Below, piece after piece: positions 23,973 to 36,513 of a stretch of 64,000 nt of DNA; the stretch's first letter is position 1, and the number at the start of each line of letters is the position of its first letter. This DNA comes from Rhabdornis inornatus. Its lineage: Eukaryota; Chordata; Aves; Passeriformes; Rhabdornithidae. The stretch lies in assembly GCA_013397075.1 (NCBI GenBank), contig VWZS01000188.1:24174-88173 (forward strand), in the 5' to 3' direction. A program made the position numbers and the translations under genes. The notes beneath the pieces were generated by a model that ran no database searches, was not told the origin of the DNA, and saw nothing but the letters and a program-made list of their open reading frames with translations.

Positions 23973-26324
23973 TAGATACTTGTCAAAAACTGTTAAAAAG
24001 CAAAGAACATACAGAGCAAATGTATTATTGTCTGCTTTGCATTTTGTGAGTTGGAAAAAAAGCATTTTTAAAAAGAAAAGTAACTAGTTACAAATTTAGT
24101 AACACAGACTTAAAACAGATACCGATTAGGAATAATGATCTTATTTATGTCATTATTTCTAAAAGGTTTTAGCATGTGTTTCCACAAAGGATATATTTCT
24201 CACTGAAGAATTTAGACCATAAGTTTCTTAAATGACTTTTGGATTCTTTTGGGATGACCATATATGTGTGGTGTATTTAATCTTGTTTGATTTCCAGGAG
24301 AGCCCAAATATTTAGAGAACTATTAACTATTCATGCTTTGGCTCTATTACAGTTTGAACAAGGCCAAGACTAGTAGCCATGGCTTTCTTATTTTATAAAT
24401 CATTTTGTGAAATACATCACTCAAGGCCTGAGGTTTTTTTATACTGAGTTTTGTCCCTTAGGGAACCTTTCATATGCACTTTATAGGTTCCTGAAAAGAG
24501 GGAGATTATACTCAGAAGAAATAGCAGGCAGCTGTGAGCTATGAGTCTATAATGCCAGTAAAGACATTTGGTGATTTCACAAACCAATAAGCAAAGTCTG
24601 AGTGTCTTGAACACTACTCAGACCCTCCAAATAGTAAGGAGCATTCTGTAATTCAACTCAGTTTTTATTTGGTGTAATATATGGATCAGAGTAAATGATT
24701 AATACTGACAGGATGGAGCCCTTTGATCTTACAAGAGCTCCTGTATCATCTCCAGGCCAGTAGCACTGAACATTTCATTCCTATTTTCCTCTTCCTTCTC
24801 TCTTCTCTTTTCTTGCCCTTCTCACTACTCTTCTGCTCTGTCATAGAGTCCTTGCTTCTTTTTCAGAATTTAAACTATTATGGTCTGAATTTCCATTTCT
24901 ATCTTCATGGAGAAATTACATTAAGAGTTACTGAACATGGAAATGGCGAAGAGAATGGTCTTTTAAATCTTTTGAGTGAGTTACTAAAGTCTGATAGTAA
25001 AAGGCATAAACAAACACTGAATAATGATTTACATTAGTTGCAATTCAGATAGTTACTTGATCTGGTGTTAGTAGTGTCTTGACTATAATTTGCTATATTG
25101 TGTGAGGAATTAGTATAAAATTGGTTCATGCTTGCAAAACTATAATTGCTTCTAACCGTGAGAAGTAACAGCAATGCTGCGACAGCATTGTCTTTTCAGA
25201 TGAGTGGTCAGAGATGCTTTTTCTCCAGAGCTTTCCCAAATTCCTCTGAAGTTTGGTGTATTCAGCTGGAATTCTAGGGTAAGAACAGATTTTTTTTATA
25301 TAAATACACGGTCTTCATACACAGTGCATCTTACTTTATCCTTCTTATGGATATGACCTGGAACACCCAGATGCCCTAACCAAGCCAAACATCCTCAGCT
25401 TCAGGCAGAATTCAGATTTTCAGGGAAATCTCAGGAACATGAACCCATTTTTATGACTCTGATATTTCAACATAATATTCACGTTTGGGATAACATCTGA
25501 CCAGCACTTAGAGAATTTCTATCAGATATGTGCAGCATGGTTTCTCACATAAAGCATGAACTCAAATCCGCATTTTTGTCAGTTGGGCTCTCAGGAAAAG
25601 ACAATTGCCTGGTGAACCATTCGAGTAAAATCTGTTTTCTGACAGCTTTACAGGGAAATTGTGTTTTGCTCTTAAAACTGTTATCAGTAGGACTGTCTGG
25701 AGATTTTCCAAGAGAACAGTTTTTTCATCTCAAAATGCTGATTCTTCAAGCACGTGTTGATTTCTGACAAGCAGAACAGCGAAGTACTGGAATTATGCTT
25801 GTAAGGGAGGTCTCAGTCAGCTGTCTGGTTGTTCAGCAATGTTAGTGGCTTTGGGAAAAGTCAGGAAACTACTGAGAATTTTCTTTCATTTCAGCAAACA
25901 ACCACCAGCCAATCCCAGGAGCACCTTCTCAATAAAAACACTTTTCTTTTTCATTGTTTCTAAACCAAAGTAATGTTGAATTTCATTTTGGCAGTATACA
26001 GAAGATCATCTTAATTAGGAGTGATTTTTTTTTTTTACCTACAGGCCAGCAAAAAGAAAGCATCATGAAATAAAAATGCCTTTTCTTTGGAGCTTTTGTC
26101 ATCAATCTTTTCATGTCCAGAGCTACAATTTTGTATGCTACATCCTTTGAAAAAGATAAAATAATCTCCCTAATCCTCAAAGCATAAATGAGGATAAGGC
26201 AAATGTGTATAAAAGGGGAGATCTTTTGCACATATTCTGATGGGTCAGGTGCAATGAAATTACTGACAGCAAGAGTGAAATTCCTTCATTTGTGTGAGGG
26301 AAGAGTCAGACTTCCAAATATCTG
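23973..26324. other. Unique AT-rich DNA
   Basis: No gene or repeat is recognised. The 104-codon frame at 24723-25037 is leucine/serine-rich from pyrimidine-rich DNA and has no domain. Confidence 0.6.
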
Positions 26325-26900
26325 ATCGGGAATGGCTCAGCATGGCCAGCAGGTGAGGGAGGGGATTTTCCACCTCTGATCTGCTCTCCTGAGTCCCCAC
26401 CTTGAATGCTGTGAACACTTCTGGTGCCCCAACATAAGAAGGACATGGAACTGCTGGAGAGAGCCCAGAGGAGGCCACGGAGGTGCTGAGGGCACTGGAG
26501 CACCTCCCCTGTGGAGCCAGGCTGGGAGAGCTGGGGCTGCTCAGCCTGGAGAGGAGAAGGTTGTGTGGAGAGCTCACAGCTCCTTCCAGGGTCTGAGGGG
26601 CTGCAGGGAACCAGAGAGGGACAATTCCTCAGGAACTGCAGTGCCAGGACACAGGGAATGGCTCCCAGTGCCAGAGGGCAGGGCTGGATGGGATCTTGGG
26701 AATTAGGAATTGTTCCCTGGCAGGGTGGGCAGACCCTGGCACAGGGTGCCCAGAGCAGCTGTGGCTGCCCCTGGATCCCTGGCAGTGCCCAAGGCCAGGT
26801 TGGACATTGGGGCTTGGAGCAGCCTGGCACGATGGGAGGTGTCCCTACACAGGGCAGTGGGGGGCACTGGGTAATCCTTTATGATTTTGGAATTCTTTGA
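26325..26900 (+). repeat. CR1 LINE 3' region, second subfamily
   Basis: The copy begins with 'gctcagcatggccagcaggt' and 'gagtccccaccttgaatgct', continues through 'gagcccagaggaggccacgg' and 'aggctgggagagctggggct', and ends near 26897 at a weak terminus. The part before about 26650 differs clearly from the copies at 15.2, 21.2 and 43.2 kb, while the part after it is nearly the same as theirs. It pairs with the minus-strand copy at 57.5-57.9 kb. Confidence 0.9.
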
Positions 26901-27917
26901 AGACCTGACTGAAGCGTTGCTCTCTTTTTCTTTAACTATGGAGGCACATATTTGTAGCAGACCTGAATCTTCCCTACTCTTTCCCCAGGAGGCAATGGAA
27001 TTTTCTGGGGACACGAATGCTGTGGTCAGAGATCTCTGATCTGATGAGCACAACAGGCTGGATTTGGGGGAAAAAAATCAGCATCAAGGAAGTCTGCTAA
27101 TAATGAATCACAGCAACGAATTGCAGTAACAGCAGGAACAAAATTCTGGAGTGTGCCAGTGAGGCAACTTGAATTACAGAATCAAAATCCTGGAAACTGT
27201 GGGAGGACAGGTTCATCCTCTGATTTATTTGAGCCTTTAAACAAAAATAATGGAAAAAAATGACAGTTCAAAGTCAGAAGCAACTTGTACGTTAATGTAA
27301 CTTACATGACAAAGGAGCAACGTTTAGAGCAGTTCAAAACCAGGAACTGGAAAAAGCAGATTTCTTCTGCTTTCTGACAGTCTTCTATCAATTGCTGCTC
27401 TTTAAACACAGAAAATCTCTGTCTTCCTTCATACCAGTTACGGTTAAGTTTGCAATGGCACAATTTCACAACATCTTTGATGGCTGCTAAGGGAATAGAA
27501 AAAATAATAAAGGAGTAGGAAAAGCAGCTATTAGAGACACTGAAATGAAGGAGAAAGTAAAGGCTCAGCAAGAAATTATGCTATCATAAAATAGTAATGC
27601 TTTTGAAAGGCTGGATCTTTTTTTTCTTTAAAAGTACCTTTAATTCTAAGGTATTTTGCAAACTCCTGTATTGCAGTTGGAGAAATTAAAAAAATAATAA
27701 ATACCTAAAATGCAGCCATAGTCTTTGAAATGTCGTGATTATATTTTTTAATGCCTTGACAGTGGTGTTCCAACTTGAAAGAATGTTGGTTTGCAGGAGG
27801 ATTTTAGATACTTGAATTCAGTTGCTAGTGAAGTATATCTATTGGTACGGAGTTTCACAATAGTGGCCACTTGGTAAATCTGAAGGCTTTCTGCAGTACG
27901 AGGGTGAAATGCACTCT
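26901..27917. other. Unique AT-rich DNA
   Basis: No gene or repeat is recognised. A target-duplication copy (CTCT, 27914-27917) marks its right edge. Confidence 0.55.
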
Positions 27918-28356
27918 TGATGCCTCTTTCAGGCTTACCTAGCCACAGAGGCCAGACAATGTTAAAAGGATAAAAGCGGATATATTTAATGAAGGGTCTT
28001 CAGGTACATTAAGGGCAGAGGAAGCCTCCCAAGGGGCTACATCTAAGATGGACGATGGTCACAAGATTTTCAGACAGACACAAGTCTGGTCTGTTGACAT
28101 ACCAGGGGTCAATCCTCCAATTACAGCTTCAGGTAATGAAGGTGTATTCCCCCGGTTTTGCTCCCCCCAATATACTTTTTTTTATACTTTTCAGGGCCTG
28201 AGGCTGTAGGGTGTCCTTGAGTTTCAGGCCTAGAGGGATTTTTTTTTTCTGACCAAAATGTGTAGACAATAGCAAACACTGTATATGGAGTTTAGAGTTA
28301 TGCACTAATGCAGAACAGAATTCGAAAAATATAAAGGCTAATATCATAAGGCATCA
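27918..28356 (-). mobile_element. Solo LTR, 439 bp, with 4-bp target duplication
   Basis: The element is bounded by perfect 8-bp inverted ends: TGATGCCT at the left and AGGCATCA at the right in frame with the flank (plus strand ATAAGGCATCA at 28346-28356). It is flanked by CTCT on both sides (27914-27917 and 28357-28360). On the minus strand it carries a TATA-like 'gtataaaaaaaagtat' and, downstream, an ATTAAA poly(A)-type signal inside 'cattaaatatatccgctttt'. This gives U3-R-U5 order and minus orientation. No internal retroviral region is present, so it is a solo LTR left by recombination between two LTRs. Four-base target duplications are typical of class I (gammaretrovirus-like) ERVs, so class I is inferred. 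Confidence 0.8.
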
Positions 28357-28360
28357 CTCT

Positions 28361-31300
28361 AAACCAAAAAAAGGCAAAAAAATGTTACAAGGCAATTTAT
28401 ATTGGGCAATTTTGCAGAAAAGCTGGACAAAGGTAATTGCAGGGGAGAATTTATTCTCTCACTCTGCTCCGGTCTGAGAGAGGAATTTGTACATGCAAAA
28501 CTGAAACTTCATATTCAGTTACTCTGCAGAGAATAAGAAATGTTAAGATAAAAGATGAAACCTTCCTCCTAAGCCAAAGTGGATCTGTAGAGAGCCTCTA
28601 TTACATATTCTGTACTTGTCCCAAATACAGAGTTCTTTAGGAAGGAAAGATACGGCTTGGACTTTCAAAATTGAAACAAGTACTCATGTGGGACTCAGGA
28701 TATGGAGCAGGATCTCACTAGAGGCATCAGTGGAAGGTCTGTGTTTGAAAAAGCTCAAACTACACAGACACTGATGCTAATTCTGAAGTCACATCTGAAT
28801 GATTGCAAAATCAAGAAAAAATGGTCTAGGCTGGGACAGTGATTGCTTGGTGTTAAAGATTGACTCTTCACTTGTTACATAAAACTGTCTCTGGTTTGAT
28901 GTGAGGTTCTACATTTTCATTGAGAAGCAAATTCTGTGTGCAAATGTTTGTTTTGATTTTATGAAATTGTTAATGTGGGCATTAAAATTCAAGCAGTTGG
29001 ATACATAAGCAAATTTTTTTGTCCAATTATTAAAAATGTAATGCTCGATATCATGTGTTTTTAAAGTAAAAACAAAAGACTGAATACTGGGTTTATCAAT
29101 GATTTAATTTAATACATTAATAAGTACAATATATTCTCTCTGCCTCTATGTGACATAAATGTGTTCAATTCATGAATTGCACATACATAAAAGCTACACA
29201 TAAATAGATCTTAAATTTCAACTCAACATGAATCTTTTGAGTTATTTATCTTCAGTGACACTTCATTGTCAAAATGTATAAATCAAATAATTTCAGGTTA
29301 ATCTAGGATTTAGTCTTCAGTATTTGAATGCCTTGAATATCAGAGTAATAGTGCACCGGTGTTAAAAAAGAAGAGATATTAAATCAAAAGCAAGGGCTGT
29401 GAGCAATGAAATGTATCCTAGATTGCTAAAAGTTATTTAATTATGCTTTTGTTTTATGCCTTGAAAACAAGTCCATAGATTTTAAGCATCCATCCCAAAA
29501 AGGTCAAGGTAAATGGGAACTTAGATGGATCTTTTCCATGGGTTTAATTTCCTTAGACAAAATCACATTTCCTGTACACAGTGAGAATGAGAACAATTTT
29601 TTTTAGTAGGTCAGTGATATTAGAAGGAAATGCAAATGCACAGCTAAACTGCATAACACAAATCCTGCTGCTGTTTACTCTCTTGGGCATTACTCTGTGC
29701 TTGGTATAATATTTTTCTAACATTTTATGAAGTTTTCAATTAAATATTAATGCAACTTCTTAAAAGAGAAACAAAGATTTATAACCCTGAAGTGAAAGAG
29801 AGAGGATAGGAGAATTGATAGTGCAGTTGGGCAGGAGAATTCTGCAGGAGCTCTGAACACTTTTCTCATTTATTTGAGAAGCTAAATATGTTGTATAAAG
29901 CAAAATATGGATATGTATTAGATATGCTCTAATTGCACGTGGTGCATGTTCACATGTTGTAAATTAGGATCTTTCCACTTCGGCAACAAACCATGAGCTG
30001 TATCACTGCTTTATTTTTAAATACTTCCTCACTGTTCGTTTCAAATCCTTACATTTGAATACGTTAAACAGGGGGAGAAAACCCAATTAAATTAGAACCA
30101 CAAGTTAAGGCAGCTAATATATTTTTTTGAGTTTTAAAATTCAATTGAACTTGTAATAAATAATTCACTTAAGCAGCGTGAAAGGGAAGTGATAACCACT
30201 GCTGCCTGTTGGCAAGATCAGGGCTGTGTGTGCCTGATTCAACAGCACCACGCGCAGTGCCTCATGTATATGGAACAGACTGCAACCTTTGCCAGCTTAC
30301 TTGGGGGAGTGAGGAATGTTTAAGATTCTGCATACTCCTAGTCAAGGTTACCAGAAGGCAAAAGACGTGTTCTGAACCTGAGGTCAAATTCATAAGGAAA
30401 AAAAAAGCACAAAGAGAAGACCTATAATTTGTGAGGTCCTTTTGTATTCCATTGCAAAGAGATGAAGGGCAGGATTCTGGGATTGTGTCACTCTGGACTT
30501 CTTCAATATTTTAGTTTTTCTGCCCACTTAAAAAATATCAGGCTAGGAAAATATGTCAGGACAACGGAAAGGAATTAATCAGCAGGGCTGATGCTTAAGA
30601 TGCAGCAATGTGAAAAATGTGTCATGGCTGTAGGTCAGATTGAGGCAATGCACAGGGAAGTCCTGGGAGCTTTGCTAATGAGCTGCACTTCTGTCTGCTA
30701 GCATTTCTCCCTGTTTATCCTTGCTACTTATTTATGCCTTGTTCTCTTGTTCCACAGCTTTCCAGTCACACAGGGATGAGCACAGAAAGAAAATTCTGTT
30801 CATTCACAGCCACATATTCCCTGTTACGCCCTCAAGGTAACTGGAGAAGGGTGAACACTTGTCTGTTGTGTGTCTCTTCCATCCTGATTTGTTATTTATT
30901 TCATGCTGGCCTGGGTCAAATGATCAGTGAGAAGGTGTGTTGGCTCCTTGAGATGTAAGTGCCACAGGACAGTGGTAGAACCTGAACTGATCTGACACAG
31001 GACCACCAAATCCATTTTAATGGGCAATTACCTATGCCTGAATCAGCACTTTCTCACAGCATAAGAGAAGGAAGTACTGAAAGTAAAACATTTCTTAGAT
31101 ACTTATGTTCAGATATGTTCCAATAAATAGTGGCAGTCATCAGATTTGAGTATTTTCTGTTTGAAAAATTTTAATATTACATTATTTCCTCAAGTAAAGG
31201 CACAGGAGGAAGAGAATAGCTGATGGCACTACCTTCTTTCTAGCCCAAGGAAAGAAGAAACCACATGAAAAATACAGTGTAAAACTGGTGATTGAAATGG

Positions 31301-34300
31301 CAGGAGAGCATCCCTGTATGCTCAGTTCAGGGACAAAGAGGAAAGGGGACATTATGCACTGAGACCATGCAGAAATTTATCATGGAATGGAATGGAATTA
31401 GTTTAAAGAACAGGCCTAGAATCACACTCACAAGCAGAAAACATCACTGTTTCTCCGTCCAGTGATTTTTCTGTGGAGTCTTTTAATGGTTTTGGAAAAA
31501 ACAAAACCGATTAAAGTCCTATTAAATGCAAGTGCTGGTGGAATAGCCAAGTGTTTGAGACAGTGCTTCCCTGAGAGCAGGATGTCAGGAGGGAGCAGAG
31601 CTGGCGATCTGGCAGCCAGTGCAACAAGCAGCAGTTCCTGACACAGTAGAAAAAACATTCACTCCTCTGTCTTTGCTGAAAAATATCAGAGGAGCATCAG
31701 CCACACCACATGTTAGCAAGTCATGCCCAGATCCAGTCCCAGGCTTGGAATGGAAACAAGACTGCTTCCAGGGATGAGAAGATGGTTCACTTGTTAGTGT
31801 CTCTTTAACGTTTTGACCCTTACAGGCAAAGCCTACTATTGTAAAGTTTATTTTTGCTTCTGTAGAGAGGAAAAAAATTGGTTGAGCAGTACAGCTGACA
31901 GCAAGACTGTCATTTTTAAAATTAGGTTTTAATGAATATGAGTTTCAGAAGAAGAGAGCAGAGTAGGTCCCATCTGCTTCCCTCTGGACTGCAGCATGAA
32001 AGGGAACAGATGGGCACAAGTGATGCCAGAATGGCTGGGAGAGGCTAGACAGCTCCACAGTCTTATTCTGTGTTATCCTCAGCCACTCTAGGATCTTATC
32101 CCTATATCCAGCTTACAGTGCACTGCTGCAGTGGGATATGGGGGAATGGTGCCTATCATTGAATGAGGAGAGAACATGCTACAAATATAATTCCACAACA
32201 TTCAGCTGCAGCTCTGGTGCCAGTTTGGTTGATAATTCTAGTTTTCCCTCTTGCTTTGTCCTGGAGTCCTGCACACTGTTACATCCTGAATAGTCAGGAG
32301 GAAGCAATATCATGCTTCCTGCACAGATATGCAGAAGGGAATGCTCTAGAATAAGCATTTAGCTTCCAAAATCAATGTCACCATGGTGTATCTTCAAATT
32401 AGGTTGTGATTTTACTCTTTGTAAATGTAGAGTCCTTCTAATACACGGGATTTATCATACCCAGCTCTGGAATGGGGTAAAATTGGGGTGCAAAAGTCAT
32501 GCTTAGATGTTGTGTGTTGCATGCTGTAAAAAGCCCTGTAATAGTAAGATTGTGGCATATGGTCATATCTGTGCCTGAGGTTTGGTCATGGAAATGTGGG
32601 TTGAGGAAGCAGAAACACTGAAACTGCCACTGAAACTTTTCTTAAATTTATATACACTCTGTTTTACAGTTGATGGCTGCTAATTTATTTGAGCTTGCAG
32701 TATTTAGCCTTTCTTAACAACGATTAGTGATTGGTAACATTTTCTTAATGTGTCACAGCCTTCCACAGTGCTCACACCTTCCTTTTGAAACCAGGCAGTT
32801 CCTTTTTTCTAATATTGTGTTATAGTCCATAATGTACAAAAGGCAGCTAATGCAATCAATTTTTATTACTTTAACATATATTCTTAAAAGCATCTCATAA
32901 ATCTCTTGCATCTCTGGTGCTTTTCCTGGCTCTGTACAGTGCAAAGTGGTTAAAGTACAGCTTTAAGTAAGATTACTCAGTAATGGTGGCCCTGGCTACA
33001 GCACAAAGCTGATTTTTAACTTGTTCTTTGATCTTTGTACTCCAGTTAGCATTTCAGTCCATACCTGTTCAAATTAGCAATTTAAACTGTTGATACTGTT
33101 GATTACAGTGTGGGCAAACTCCTTGTTAAGCACTCAAAGGCAAGCCTGATGGATTAGAGGCCATTCCAGTTTTCTTTGTTTTTGTCCCATTGTGTTCACT
33201 TTCCCTATATCTTTATGTTAAGAATTTTGTCATAGGACTCTATGTGTGCATTGCAAAAGACCATGCTAGAGTTTGCACGGTAAGAGCTGCAGAAGTGTCA
33301 GAAAATCCCCTCTGTATCTTTCACGTCTTCAAATAAAAAAGACTGTTGAGTCTTTTGACAGTACATATATTGAAATATATTTATTTCAATACTCAGCAAA
33401 AGAATTGTTTCAAGTATAATTTATTCTATGAAAAAAAGGAGGAAAACCATCATCAGTGTTTCATGCAATGCTTTCTGGGTTGTTTCACAATCCATATTTT
33501 CTCACATGTCTTAGGGAAAGCAGAAGTAGAGTTGGGAGAGAAAAATAATTTAACACTTAACAAGTGGTCCATGATCTATATTTTTATATCTGGATATGCA
33601 AGAAGTTGTTTTCTGATAAGATTTCTATTATATCAGTGCACCTTGATATTTTGGAAAAAATATAAATGGGACACCATATCCTTGGAACCAATGGGCAGCT
33701 CCAATCATTTTGCTTCTTGTCTTTTCTGTGTTGTGAAGTCAGTGTTTTACACTTTGGTTGCCTCAAGGTCCACATATACTTCAGGGTTTCAATGAACTAG
33801 CAGTACACTAGTGTAGAAAAATAACCCTTCTGGGCTTTTGCCATGAAAAATGGGAAGTCAGTCTTTGAACATTGACTAAAATCTCATTACTTTGGTGGCA
33901 AATGAGGCATGAAACATATTGTCAAAAATATAGAGCCCAAAACACAGTGGCATGAAATATTTTATCTTCATGGACTGTACTACAAAAGATTTGAACTCTA
34001 AATCAGACAGTGCACTTAAGTGCACAGCATCATCCATCAAGCACTCAGCGTTCATTGAAAAATTTATCCATGATGGAAGCTTTAATGAAGTTCTGTAATT
34101 TCTCTCAGCCTCAGAAAACTATTATTTCAGCTGGATGAAGGCATAAATCTACAAGCAGCACTTCAATACTGGCCTTGCTCAAGGCTTAGACTATTGACTT
34201 TATGGTAAGAATTTCATGGTAATCGTTCATGTCCTACTCATTCCTGTCTGGATGGCAGGTGTGGCATATCAGCCTGCTGTTCCCAGACATGGGTGATGGC

Positions 34301-34371
34301 AAAGAAGTGAAGTTGCAAAAGGGAAACTGAAAAGACAGCCTTGGCATGGCATTCTGAAGTATTCCTGAAGT
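28361..34371. other. Unique AT-rich DNA, about 6 kb with no repeat recognised
   Basis: This is the longest repeat-free stretch in the left half. Open frames are under 80 codons except 33346-33795 (plus, 149 codons), which has no recognisable domain, is rich in K, F, C and Y as expected from AT-rich DNA, and has no gene-like context. The (TGGAA)-like stretch at 31382-31398 is minor. Confidence 0.55.
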
Positions 34372-35172
34372 ATTTGGGCAGGAGTGTGGACCTGCTGGAG
34401 GGCAAGAAGGCTCTGCAGAGGGATCTGGACAGGCTGGATCCATGGGATGATGCCAGTGGTGTGAGGGACAATGGGGACAAGTGCCAGGTCCTGCCTGGCA
34501 TCACAGCAACTCTGTGAGTGCTCCAGGCCAAGGCAGAGGGGCTGAAAAGCTGCTGGTGGGAAAGGCCTGGGGGTGCTGGTGACAAGGGCTGGACATGAGG
34601 GGCTGACTGTCCCAGCCATGGTGTGGCCTGAAGGACCAGGGCACCCTGTCCTGGGGGCACAGCTGGGGGACCTCGAGGGCTCTGTCCTGTTCTGGGCCCT
34701 CGTGGCCAGAGAGACATGGAGGGGCTGGAGCATGTCCAGAGAAGGGAACAGAGCTGGGGAAGGGAATGGAGCCCCAGGAGAGGCTGAGGAAGCTGGGAAG
34801 GGGCTCAGCCTGGAGAAAAGGAGGCTCAGGGGGGCCCTTGTGACTCTGCACAACTCCCTGACAGGAGGGGACAGCCGGGGGGGTCGGGCTCTGCTCCAGG
34901 GAACAGGGACAGGAGGAGAGGGAACAGCCTCAGGCTGGCCAGGGGAGCCTCAGGGCGGACACCAGCAGGAATTTCCCCATGGAAAGGGTGCTCAGGGATT
35001 GGCAGGGGCTGCCCAGGGAGGTTTGGAGTGCCCATCACTGGAGGTGTTCCAGGAAGGGCTGGAGGTGGCACTCAGAGCTCTGGGCTGGGGACAAGGTGGG
35101 GATGGGGCACAGCTGGGACTCCATGGGCTGGGAGGGCTTTTCCAGCCTCAGTGATCCTGGGATTCTGGGATT
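34372..35172 (+). repeat. Longest CR1 LINE copy, includes a decayed ORF2 end
   Basis: About 800 bases run from 'gtgtggacctgctggagggc' to 'agcctcagtgatcctgggat' plus a partial octamer tail. The first 300 bases correspond to the end of the CR1 reverse transcriptase reading frame. The motif LGVLV can be read near 34567-34581 in one frame, but stops and frame changes show that the frame is dead. The rest is 3' UTR, and its last 350 bases match the minus-strand fragment at 1528-1882. Overlapping frames of 81-194 codons on both strands are not genes. Confidence 0.9.
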
Positions 35173-36339
35173 TACTCTTGTTTTCCCTTTGATCTGCACA
35201 GCAGAGCAGAATTCTGTCAGTAGGTGGCTGAACAAACTTAACAGAACAACTCTTTTTGTTCTATTAAATATTTAACTGTTGTGGCTCTGGGAAAGAAGTA
35301 TTCGTAGTCAGATGTTGAAATAGCCAAGGGATCAATATAAACAACGGTAAAAAATTAATTATGTAAGGACAGTACACTTTGAAGAAGATTGTTTTATCAA
35401 AACACCCTCATCTCTGTAGGTGAGCAGTCAGATTTACCTCAACCATACACATGTAATACTCAGCAGCTCCCAGAAAATCACACCACCTTACAAGCATAGT
35501 GTTGATTTTTTTTCAGTGTTGAAATTGACTGTGTTGGGATATGGGAATCAGAAATCAATGTAAAATACATGAGGCCTGGAAAGATGGCATTCTGAACTTG
35601 CAGAATGATAATAATGTACAATGCATAATGCCATTTCGCTGTCATGATAAGGAAATAATCTTTTTAACTGTCTTCAAATATGTGTTGCTATTTCTCTGTG
35701 CTCTTGCTACTCTTCACATTTTTCCTCAATGATCATGCATTAAATTTTAAGGGAAAATAGTGTAGATGTCAGGCAAAGCAACTGCAGCCAGCACACACAG
35801 TGACTTACCAAACCCACAAAATAAACTGAATTGCAGAAGAATGGAATAAGAGGATTGTGGTTAGAATACAAAGTTGCAACTTTCTGTTGTTTTGAAAACT
35901 GAAATTATTTTTTATTTAAAAACTGCACAATTTGGCCACTGTATATAATCCTTAAGTGAACCCACAGTTGTTTAATATTCAAGACCAACAAAGCAACCAA
36001 CTAAAAAAAAAAAAAAAGAAAATTTGTGTTCTACAAGGGGCTTCATGCTACATAATTTAAGGAGTGTTTAATTAAAATATATCCACTTCCATTATAAATA
36101 AGAACTGATCTGTAAGCTTTAAAAAAGATTTAACAAATAGTCATAACTGAAAAAAATATATTGCATGCTCCATAATAGAGTATTGCTTTGTACAGGAAAA
36201 TGTTATGCTTTTAAGGCCTGGTGTTGTCAGAGTGCTGGATTTTTCCATTTCTTCTTATCTGTGTGAAGGCTCAGGATCATCATTTAGACTGTGACTGTTT
36301 TACAAAACTATTACATATATTTTATGTATTTTCTGTGTT
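35173..36339. other. Unique AT-rich DNA
   Basis: No gene or repeat is recognised. A 15-base poly(A) run lies at about 36003-36017. Confidence 0.6.
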
Positions 36340-36513
36340 TGCCCAGAGCAGCTGGGGCTGCCCCTGGATCCCTGGCAGTGCCCAAGACCAGGTTGGACAT
36401 TGGGGCTTGGAGCAACCTGGGACAGTGGAAGGTGTCCGTGTCCCTGGCAGGGGTGGCACTGGGTGGGATTTAAAGTCCCTTCAAACCGAAGTAATTCTGT
36501 GCTTCTGTGATAT
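36340..36513 (+). repeat. CR1 LINE 3' end, short copy
   Basis: The copy starts abruptly at 'gcccagagcagctggggctg' and runs through 'caggttggacattggggctt' and 'ggtggcactgggtgggattt' to 'gtaattctgtgcttctgtga', which is the octamer tail. It is a 170-base 5'-truncated insertion of the young GC-rich type. Confidence 0.9.

Noticed and set aside
33346..33795. 149-codon plus-strand frame in unique DNA
   Set aside because: It has no recognisable domain and an amino acid content expected from AT-rich DNA. It could only be revived by transcript evidence.
34573..35154. 193-codon plus-strand frame rich in Gly
   Set aside because: It sits in the 3' region of a CR1 copy. The opposite strand is open for 194 codons as well, which shows composition and not coding.
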